The notes below the pieces were generated by a model. It was given only the letters and a program-made list of their open reading frames with translations. It was not told where the DNA came from and did no database searches. 52,981 nucleotides of DNA from Strigomonas culicis (taxonomy: Eukaryota; Euglenozoa; Kinetoplastea; Trypanosomatida; Trypanosomatidae). The position numbers were made by a program, and so were the translations under genes. The stretch lies in NCBI GenBank assembly GCA_000482145.1, contig AUXH01000055.1:1-52981 (forward strand). Direction: 5' to 3'. Below are positions 45,794 to 52,981 of the stretch, piece by piece (the first letter of the stretch is position 1; each line of letters opens with the position of its first letter).

Positions 45794-46307
45794 CTGTCAT
45801 ACAATTTATCGCGTCTCTAATTCGATGGGTGTACGTTTCTATCCCAGAAATACGTATATAATGGTAAGCATATATTTTACCTCAAAAAAAAAAAAACAAT
45901 GCACTTTGTGTTTTTGCAACTGTTGTTGCTTTTTTATTTTTTTCGTCAAGATATTTTTGTTTTTATGGTGCAGCGAAGTCACACGCGTGTCATCAAGTCA
46001 TCAAATAAGAAAAACGATGCGGACACACACAAAACATGTATGTATTTTCTCATACGCAACTTTGTACTGCAAACGTTTTTTCTTCTTTTCTTTTGTTACT
46101 ATATGGATGGTGGCGACCCTATTGTGTGTTGCACTGATGCGTGAGGGATCTTCACACCATGTCTACCTCTCTCTTTTGCGGTATCCTGTTATCTTCTTTT
46201 CCTTCTATTTCTTAGTTTTTTCTTTTTGTTTTTACTCCCTTTTAACCTTTTCATTTTCACCAATCTCCTTGTTATTCTAGCTGTCACTACACTTGGATTC
46301 CTTTCCC
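44998..46307 (+). other. Long spacer between array copies 1 and 2
   Basis: AT-rich, with a TA repeat at about 45767-45793 and many T runs. A GC-richer patch near 45380-45500 shows no clear ORF or RNA. The region 46141-46265 resembles the upstream region of copy 1, and AG 46279-46280 is the probable acceptor for copy 2. The long frame at 45711-46280 is low-complexity hydrophobic and I do not accept it as a gene. Confidence 0.5.
45767..45793 (+). repeat. (TA)n microsatellite
   Basis: Long alternating TA run in the spacer before copy 2. Shorter TA runs occur at 4509-4527, 18997-19012 and 42749-42761. Confidence 0.85.
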
Positions 46308-46838
46308 ATGTCGCAGCTCCCCGAGCAGAAAGAGCACCACCACCACCTCCCTTTCCACCATGAAGAAGACAAAGTGCAGGTAGAAGTGCTGATGACGCAG
46401 CACCTCCAGCCCATCAAGGACTCCCATCGGTTTGCCATGTTCTCGATCAGCTGCTTTGCGTCGATTGCGGCCTCCTTCGGCTACGCCTTCAACCTCATCT
46501 CCGCCGACATGCAGTCGCTGCTGAACTTGTCACAGCGGGACCTCAGCAACATCAACACGGTGGGAACAGTGCTCCAATACGCCACATTCCCCTACTGCCT
46601 TCTGTACGACTATTTGGGCCCCATCATCCCACTCTGCATCGGCACGGTGTACTTCGTGGTGGGCTCCCTCCTACTCGCCCTCTCCTTCCGCGGGGCGATC
46701 ACGCCCACACTGGTGCGCCTGTGCGTGTTCAACGGTATCATGAATGCGGGTCTGCTGCTGTTCGATCTGTGCAGCAACGTGACAGTGACGGCGCACTTCC
46801 CGACCAAGCGTGGCCTGATCATTCCGCTACTCAAGTCG

Positions 46839-46930
46839 TACGTGGGCCTGGGCTCCGCCATTGTCGGCACGATCCAGCTGGCCTTCTTCACGAACGCGGA
46901 GTACTTCTTCTACTTCCTGGCCGCGCTCGC
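46839..46930 (+). repeat. Block shared with array copy 4
   Basis: These 92 bases match 52838-52929 in copy 4 with a single difference (46862 versus 52861). Copy 1 differs from both over the same stretch, so copy 2 is a mosaic here. Confidence 0.8.
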
Positions 46931-46961
46931 TGCCGTGGTCTCCCTTCTGATCGGCTTCTTC

Positions 46962-47221
46962 GTGACGCTGCCGCGCTACCACATGACCGGCTACCAGCTG
47001 ACGCACCTGCCGGCCGAGGAGATCGAGGAGCGCAACGCCTCGAAGGCGCAGTACCTGCGCCAGAAGCCGGCGACGTGGCGCTTCGTGTACAGCTTTGGCA
47101 TTTTGTTCGTGCTGATTGTGTTTCTGCCGACGCAGAGCGCGCTGCTGAACTACCTGAACCTTGGCCAGCGCTACAAGGTCGGCTTCGCGATCACGACCAT
47201 TGTGCTGGTGCTGCTCCTGAC
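46962..47221 (+). repeat. Gene-conversion block shared with copy 1
   Basis: Identical over 260 bases to 43732-43991 in copy 1, flanked on the 5' side by diverged sequence. It covers the conserved cytosolic loop and the next two helices. Confidence 0.85.
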
Positions 47222-48237
47222 AGTGGTGTCGATCCCGCTGCCGTCGGACCGCCGGGCGGAGGCCGAGGGGGAGCAGAGCGCCCGCAGCGACAGCCTCGGG
47301 AAAGCGCACGAGCCGACGGAGGAGGTCGAGGCCGTGGCGGTGGGGGAGCAGAGCCTGTGCTCCGCCACGGCTGACAGACCGCACCAGCCGCAGGAGACGA
47401 TCGTGGACTACATCGCGCCGCAGTATCAGAACTCCTTCAAGCACAGTATATTGACGCTGCGCTACTGGTGCATTGTGTGGACGCTCTTCTGCCTCGCGGG
47501 CGCAGAGTTCACCGTCATAAGCTATTCATCCTACATCTACGGCGCCATCGACGGTAAAAAAAGTGAACAACGACTTGAAGACGCTGCTGTCGGTGCTGAA
47601 CGGCGTGGGCAGTGCGGTGGGCCGTCTTATCATCGCCCTGTTCGAGCACGTGACGCAGAACCGGCCGCCGGAGCAGCGCATCCCGCTGACGTGGGCGCCG
47701 ATGATTCCTTCGGCGCTGAACACGATCTCGCTGTTGCTCTTCATCACCGTGCCGACGGCGAAGGTGCTGCCGCTGGCCTTCATCATTATGGCCTTCGCCA
47801 ACGGCTCGCAGGCGGCGATGACGGCGCTGGTGCCGCGCACCATCTACGCGCACGAGGCTGCGATGCACTACCAGTTCCAGTTCATCTCCGCGGTGGTGGG
47901 CACCGTCGTGGAGGTGCGCTTCCTCTACGCGGAGTGGTACGCGCGGATGGCGGAGAAGAACGGCAACACGGGCGGCTACTGCTTTGGCAAGAGCTGCGTG
48001 CTGATGCCCTTCTGCGTCATGCTGGGTCTCGTGTGCACGTCGTACCTCTCGAATCTCTACGTGTGCTGGCGCTACTGGCAGTTCTCCAACCGCGTGCTGG
48101 CGGAGCGGGCGCGGCTGCGCGAGGAGGCTATGGGCGCACGCGAAGGTGGCAGTGAGGTGGGGCCGGAGGGGAAGGCCATTGCACCGCAAAAGAACACGGG
48201 GTCTGAGGCGGTCGAGGGAAGTTCGCTGGACAGGTAG

Positions 48238-49454
48238 TATAGCTAGAAACCGCGTTGATGATTCGCTCTTCTGAGTACCGTATTCTCCTTCTATCAAAAA
48301 AAAAAGTCTCTATATTTTATTCTTTTTTTTAGTTCCATCTATTGATTTCAGAAGACGTGTTTTATTTGGTAATAAAGGGAGTGTTTTCTGATAATACTAT
48401 TTTTGTTTTCTCCCTTTAACATCAGAGTTGTCGAAACGTAGCGGGAGCTGTTTTATTGTTTTAATACAATATCATATGAAAGCGCCATTTACTTCTTTCT
48501 TGGTTCCAGATTCTGTTTTTTTTTTTTTCAATCCGATAATGCTTGTCCTGCATGCTTGTTGTACGTTTGAAGTGATTAAATGAGTTTTTTTTTAACCCCC
48601 CTTTCCACTTTTACATCGTAGGGATTCATAATACTCTTTATTGATGTTATAATTACTTTCTGGTTCTTTTTTTTTGTTCTTTCTTTACTGTAAATCCCTT
48701 TTGGTAAAATAATAAAAAAAAGACAATATGATCGTCTTACATCCATAAAAAAGCACACGCGGCTTCAACAGAGTGTGAACGTTTTTTTTTTTTAAAGCAA
48801 ACACTAAGCTGTTGCACTCTTGATGTGTATCTGGTCCGGACGGCCGTTTGCCTTTTCTGTTTGTTGTCTTCGTATCTTTCTCTCACTTTTGTATCTACTG
48901 CATGAATCCGTGTCAGGGAATGGGATGCATTCTGTGTACGTTTTTTTTTTCTGTTTTTCATTTTCCTCTTTTCTTATTACCCTTTTTTTTTTGATGTGAA
49001 ATATACCTGCCTCTCGCTCTATATTTATATATATATAGAATAACAACACCAGTCGCGCAAAAAAAAGCATAATCCTGATTGTATGGAACTGTTGCGTACG
49101 CGCTTCGTGAATTAAACTATAACTATCAAATTTGTTCCGCGAGAGGGTCCCACTTTAACATCTATACCACTTAATTCCACATAACAGAGCCATCCACATG
49201 ATACTATGTACCCCTTGTCGTATCATTTTTTAAAGTGAAGCTTTTTTGATTGAATCCTTTGTATCTCTCGTATTGATCACAGGCTATTCCTTTTCCATTT
49301 TTCTTTGCTCTTTTTCTATCCCTCTTCCTTCCATTTCATTTACACCTTTCATTTACCGCTCTTTACTTGAAGTAATTTTCGTTTCTTTTGTTTCTTGCTT
49401 CCTCTTTTCCTTTCCATACAACAATCTTTCTACCAGCCTTTTCCACGCACTCCA
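48238..49454 (+). other. Long AT-rich spacer between copies 2 and 3
   Basis: Strongly AT-rich with numerous T and A runs. No ORF with coding-like composition and no tRNA or repeat family seen. A C/T tract from about 49375 leads to the AG at 49435-49436, the likely acceptor for copy 3. Confidence 0.55.
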
Positions 49455-51296
49455 ATGCCACACCAAAAGGACCGTACCCACCCGAAGCACGCCGACGACG
49501 GGCCGATTGAGGTGGAGGTGCTCACGACGAAGCGCCTCAAGCCCATCAGCGATGCGCACCGCTTCGCGCTCTACTCGATCGGCTGCTTCGGCGCCATCAC
49601 CTCCGCCTTCGGCTACGCATTCAACCTCATCTCGGACGACATGCAGTCGCTGCTGAACCTGACGATGAAGGATCTGTCGGACATCAACACGGTGGGCACC
49701 ACGCTGCAGTACGGCACGTTTTTCTTCTCGATCATCTACGACTATCTGGGCCCCATCATCCCGCTGTGCGTGGCCGCGCTGACGTTCGTGGTGGGCGCCA
49801 TCCTCCTCGCGCTCACCTTCCGGCGGACCATCACGCCCACGCTGGTGCGCCTGTGCGTGTTCAACGGCATCATGAACCTGTCGCTGCTGGCCTTCGAGAT
49901 GTGCGCGGACGTGACGGTGACGGCGCACTTCCCGACGGCGCGTGGCCTGATCATCCCGCTGATCAAGTCGTACGTGGGCCTGGGCTCCGCCATCATGGGC
50001 ACGATCCAGCTGGCCTTCTTCATGAACCCGGAGTACTTCTTCTACTTCCTGGCCGGGCTGGCCATCGTGAGTGCGACGCTGATGGGGTTCTTCGTGACGC
50101 TGCCGCGCTACCACATGACCGGCTACCAGCTGACGCACCTGCCGGCCGAGGAGATCGAGGAGCGCAACGCCTCGAAGGCGCAGTACCTGCGCCAGAAGCC
50201 GTCGACGTGGCGCTTCGTGTACAACTTCGGCATCTTGATCGTGCTGATTGTGTATCTGCCGACGCAGAGCGCGCTGCTGAACTACCTGGACCTTGGCCAG
50301 CGCTACAAGGTCGGCTTCGCGATCACGACCATTGTGCTGGTGCTGCTCCTGACGGTGGTGTCGATCCCGCTGCCGTCGGACCGCCGGGCGGAGGGCGAGC
50401 CGCAGGAGGGCGAGCCCTTCGAGGCGGACAGCGGGGAGAGCGAGATGGTGCTGGCACTTTCAGCTGGGGATGCTGCAGGCGGTGCCGTGGGAGAGAAGGG
50501 CTGTGCGGTGGCAACGGTGGAGCACCAGCCGCAGGAGACCGTCGTGGACTACATCGCACCGCAGTATCAGTTCACCTTCAAGCAGAGCCTGTGCACGCTG
50601 CGCTACTGGGCGCTGTTCTGGTCCATTTTCTGCTTCTCCGGCGCTGAGTTCAACGTGCTAAACTACTCCTCCTACGTGTACGGCGCCATCGACGGCAAGT
50701 CCGTGACGCCGAACCTGCGCGTGCTGCTGACTGTCCTGACGGGCGTCGGTAGTGCCTCGGGCCGTCTGTTCATCGCCCTGTTCGAGCACATGACGCAGAA
50801 CCGGCCGCCGGAGGAGCGCATCGCGGTCACGTGGGCACCGCTCATCCCGGCCACGCTGATGACGATTTCGCTGGTGCTCTTTCTGACTCTTCCGGCGAAG
50901 GCGCTGCCGCTTGCGTTTGTCTTGCTGGCGCTGGGCAACGGGTCAGAGGCGGCGATGACGGCGCTGGTGCCGCGGACCATCTACGCGAACGACATCGCGA
51001 AGCACTACCAGTTCCTGATGATCCCCTGCGTGCTGGGGGCGATTCTGCTGATGCTGTACCTCTTCGCGGAGTGGTACGCGCGCCAGGCCCTGCACAATGG
51101 CAACTCGGACGGCTACTGCTTCGGCCGACAGTGCATCCTGATGCCCTTCTGCGTGTTGCTGGGGCTGATCGTGTCCACGTACGGCGCCACCATCTACATG
51201 AGCTGGCGCTACGGGCAGTACTCGCGGCGCGTGCTGGCGGAGCGGGCGCGGCTGCGCGAGGAGGGCCTCGCGGCGCCAGGGCTGGAGGTGGAGTGA
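49455..51296 (+). CDS. Nodulin-like/MFS transporter, array copy 3
   Basis: 613 residues from the ATG at 49455, 19 bases after the AG at 49435-49436. N-terminal EVEVLTTKRLKPISDAHRFALYS is closer to copy 4 than to copies 1 and 2, and the His-rich stretch is reduced. Family landmarks are present: FGYAFNLISDDMQSLLNL, YDYLGPIIPLC, LVRLCVFNGIMN, FFVTLPRYHMTGYQLTHLP, and the charged loop EEIEERNASKAQYLRQKP. About 12 helices are expected. The variable loop before QETVVDYIAPQYQFTFKQ has its own sequence (EGEPFEADSGESE). The frame is intact throughout. Substrate unknown. Confidence 0.85.
   Translation: MPHQKDRTHPKHADDGPIEVEVLTTKRLKPISDAHRFALYSIGCFGAITSAFGYAFNLISDDMQSLLNLTMKDLSDINTVGTTLQYGTFFFSIIYDYLGPIIPLCVAALTFVVGAILLALTFRRTITPTLVRLCVFNGIMNLSLLAFEMCADVTVTAHFPTARGLIIPLIKSYVGLGSAIMGTIQLAFFMNPEYFFYFLAGLAIVSATLMGFFVTLPRYHMTGYQLTHLPAEEIEERNASKAQYLRQKPSTWRFVYNFGILIVLIVYLPTQSALLNYLDLGQRYKVGFAITTIVLVLLLTVVSIPLPSDRRAEGEPQEGEPFEADSGESEMVLALSAGDAAGGAVGEKGCAVATVEHQPQETVVDYIAPQYQFTFKQSLCTLRYWALFWSIFCFSGAEFNVLNYSSYVYGAIDGKSVTPNLRVLLTVLTGVGSASGRLFIALFEHMTQNRPPEERIAVTWAPLIPATLMTISLVLFLTLPAKALPLAFVLLALGNGSEAAMTALVPRTIYANDIAKHYQFLMIPCVLGAILLMLYLFAEWYARQALHNGNSDGYCFGRQCILMPFCVLLGLIVSTYGATIYMSWRYGQYSRRVLAERARLREEGLAAPGLEVE
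50094..50201 (+). repeat. Conserved loop block shared with copies 1 and 2
   Basis: These 108 bases are identical to 43732-43839 in copy 1 and to the start of the matching block in copy 2. Identity stops at 50202 and drops sharply afterwards for several codons, then resumes further on. Confidence 0.8.
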
Positions 51297-52315
51297 GGCC
51301 GCCGACACGACTGGCAAGCACCTGCGGTGTGCGGCACAACACTCCTTCTTACAGTGATGCCTCAGGTTCCCACTGTGTATTGGGCTCCGTGGCATTTCAG
51401 TCTAATAGAAGGTAGTTTTGTTTTGTGTCTGAGGGCACAGTTCATTATATATTTCAGTTTTTGCTTACCACCCTACCCTCTTATTTTAAGGCTAAATGGC
51501 TTTCTGTTTCTTTTGGTTGTAACTTCAGTAATGAAGTTCTTCTCGTATTGCATCATGCAGTACATTTTTTCGTTTTCTCTTTTATATAATAAAAATGGAT
51601 ATATAGAAATCTATCTATTCATTTCTTATGTATTGTTTTCTCTTTTTTTTTCTTCGCTCAATATGCTACCGATCGTTTTCTGAAGTATTTTTGTATTGCG
51701 GAGCGGCATTAGTGCCGTCACCACGGTAGGAGCGCATTTTCACTCGCAACGATCTCTTCATAAGGTACAAGAAGTTGGTTCCGAAAGAAAATGTCTTTTT
51801 TTTTGCACACATATATACATATCCACGAGCTACATGATCATTCTTCTTTTTGTAATAATGCTAGTCTATCAGCAGCGTAAGCGGTTCGACTGGATTATTT
51901 TTTTAATTCTCTTTTTTCTTTTTTCAGTATATATCTCATTTACATTGTGAAAAAGCCCAAACAGAAGGGTAATATAAAGCATATGTGTGAGCTTTTCGCA
52001 TTATAACCCCAAAGCTCACTTCGCAGCACTGATCCATATATTCCTCTTTTTTTTCTTCATGAAGTAAATATCAAAAGCACAAACATTACTCATAGTTTTG
52101 GCTGAAGTACCACAGCCCCCATGTTGGCTGTTTATATGTGTATATATTACCCCTTTCGCTCCTTCCCCTGTTGCTGCGTGCCTTCTACTGTCGCACCTGT
52201 CACCCTCTCTGCTCCACTGCCTCCCTTAACACACTTCTCTAGTTTCCATCATTCGTGCTTTTTTTTTTAAATACTCTCTGTTACTTCTTATAACCCTACC
52301 TTGACGTAAATTGCC
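51297..52315 (+). other. Long spacer between copies 3 and 4
   Basis: AT-rich after the first 100 bases. Two hydrophobic open frames in it are low-complexity and rejected. The AG at 52241-52242 is the most likely acceptor for copy 4, because no AG occurs between the later T run (52260-52268) and the ATG. Confidence 0.5.
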
Positions 52316-52981
52316 ATGGCGACAAAGCCCAATAACGACGAGCACCACTTCTTCCACCACCGGGAGGAGAAGGTGGAGGTGGAGGTGCTCACGACGAAGC
52401 GCCTGAAGCCCATCAGCGATGGCCACCGCTTCGCCCTGTACTCGATCGCCTGCTTCGCGTGCCTCACTACATCCTTTGGCTACGCCTTCAACCTCATCTC
52501 CGCCGACATGCAGAAGCTGCTCAATTTGAAGATGCGGAATTTAGCTGATATCAGCACGGTGGCGTCTACATTGCAGTACGGTACATTTTTTTACTCGATC
52601 ATCTACGACTACCTGGGCCCCATCATTCCACTGTGCGTGGCAGCCGTAACCTTTACCGTTGGTGCGATCACACTGGCGCTCTCCTTCCGGCGGACGATTA
52701 CGCCCACCTTGGTGCGCCTGTGCGTGTTCAACGGCATCATGAACCTGTCACTGCTGGCCTTCGATCTGTGCAGCAACATCACCGTGGCCACGCACTTCCC
52801 GACGGCGCGTGGCCTGATCATCCCGCTGCTAAAGGCGTACGTGGGCCTGGGCTCCGCCATCGTCGGCACGATCCAGCTGGCCTTCTTCACGAACGCGGAG
52901 TACTTCTTCTACTTCCTGGCCGCGCTCGCCGTTGTGACTGCAGTGTTAATGGGCCTCTTCGTGACGCTGCCGCGCTACCAC
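52316..52981 (+). CDS. Nodulin-like/MFS transporter, array copy 4, 5' part
   Basis: Starts at the ATG at 52316 and stays open to the end of the window, 222 codons. It begins MATKPNNDEHHFFHHREEKV, with a His-rich patch, then EVLTTKRLKPISDGHRFALYS as in copy 3. Family motifs follow in order: FGYAFNLISADMQKLLNLKM, YDYLGPIIPLC, FRRTITPTLVRLC, FNGIMNLSLLAF, GLGSAIVGTIQLAFFTNAEYFFY. The window ends inside VTLPRYH, at the start of the conserved loop block. The first half of the helices is present and no stop interrupts it. How many copies follow is unknown. Confidence 0.85.
   Translation, partial: MATKPNNDEHHFFHHREEKVEVEVLTTKRLKPISDGHRFALYSIACFACLTTSFGYAFNLISADMQKLLNLKMRNLADISTVASTLQYGTFFYSIIYDYLGPIIPLCVAAVTFTVGAITLALSFRRTITPTLVRLCVFNGIMNLSLLAFDLCSNITVATHFPTARGLIIPLLKAYVGLGSAIVGTIQLAFFTNAEYFFYFLAALAVVTAVLMGLFVTLPRYH

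Larger units (their letters stand above)
46308..48237 (+). pseudogene. Nodulin-like/MFS transporter, array copy 2, frameshifted
   Basis: From the ATG at 46308 the frame matches copy 1 closely up to YIYGAIDGKK. At the run of seven A (47556-47562) it leaves the conserved frame; the continuation in the +1 frame, starting NNDLKTLLSVLNG near 47566, again matches copies 1 and 3 to the TAG at 48235-48237. Read as it stands, the protein would run on in the wrong frame to 48155 and lack about the last 220 native residues, including several helices. Dropping one A gives the same spacing as copies 1 and 3, so a one-base insertion is the simplest cause. It could be a sequencing or assembly error, since homopolymers are error-prone, or a real recent pseudogene. 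Otherwise it carries all family motifs, including the His-rich N-terminus. Confidence 0.8.
43075..52981 (+). repeat. Tandem array of Nodulin-like/MFS transporter genes
   Basis: Four same-strand copies at 43075, 46308, 49455 and 52316, separated by spacers of about 1.0 to 1.3 kb. Copies 1 and 2 are collinear with constant offset 3233 at the ATG and 3230 from 43220 to at least 44030. All share the charged loop and the DYLGP motif. The array runs beyond the right edge. Confidence 0.9.

Noticed and set aside
45711..46280. 189-residue hydrophobic frame in the spacer before array copy 2
   Set aside because: It is built from TA repeats and T runs and starts within spacer sequence; no acceptor-linked start, no coding bias.
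51327..51950. Two hydrophobic + frames after array copy 3
   Set aside because: T-rich low-complexity spacer with Phe/Ile/Ser products and no coding bias.
1..52981. UGA reassigned as sense codon across the window
   Set aside because: TGA ends several otherwise complete genes (for example at 2525, 9309 and 28633) followed at once by UTR-like sequence, so the TGA at 30417 is an isolated case.
1..52981. Long terminal repeats, insertion sequences or CRISPR-like repeats
   Set aside because: No direct repeat pairs flanking a transposase or reverse transcriptase and no regularly spaced repeats were found; only microsatellites and the transporter array repeat.

Overview
The window looks like nuclear DNA of a trypanosomatid (kinetoplastid protist). 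All recognisable genes lie on the + strand, none has an intron, and the spacers are AT-rich. Almost every start codon is preceded by a polypyrimidine tract and an AG that could accept the spliced leader. Coding DNA is GC-rich with strong G/C preference at third positions, which creates long spurious antisense ORFs. The spacers are rich in T runs and in ATT, TA and TG/CA microsatellites. Two FAD enzymes end in the tripeptide AHL, a glycosomal (PTS1) type of signal, which fits a trypanosomatid. I cannot name the genus. The layout is one uninterrupted directional gene cluster; I see no strand switch, tRNA, rRNA, CRISPR array or intact transposon.

From 1 to about 22 kb there is a partial 3' gene end, then: a polytopic RING-H2 ubiquitin ligase; a divergent mitochondrial-carrier protein; a VHS/ENTH-like protein with a RanBP2 zinc finger; a small unknown protein; a beta-hydroxyacid dehydrogenase; the rRNA dimethylase DIM1; a small Gly/Ala-rich membrane protein; a SAM-like-tail protein; polynucleotide kinase 3'-phosphatase; a START-like protein; a SET-domain methyltransferase; a tail-anchored LRR protein; a Yip1-family protein; and a class I glutamine amidotransferase.

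From 22 to 42 kb come a class II lysyl-tRNA synthetase with a mitochondrial-type N-terminus, a D-lactate-dehydrogenase-like flavoenzyme, and alkyl-DHAP synthase, the ether-lipid enzyme. Next is an LRR gene broken by an in-frame TGA, and a 1528-residue LRR/NACHT-like/WD40 protein whose nucleotide-binding motifs look degenerate. Three unknown proteins follow: one membrane-anchored, one probably mitochondrial, one coiled-coil. A small four-TM protein closes this stretch.

From 43 kb to the end there is a tandem array of at least four Nodulin-like/MFS transporter genes. The copies are mosaics: stretches of perfect or near-perfect identity switch partner along the gene, as expected from gene conversion. 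The second copy has a one-base frameshift in a run of seven A, and the fourth runs off the window. Neighbouring genes do not form a pathway; in trypanosomatids such clusters are co-transcribed but functionally mixed. The most unusual points are the mosaic and partly broken transporter array, the TGA-interrupted LRR gene with its upstream ORF, and the apparent pseudo-NTPase LRR/WD40 protein.
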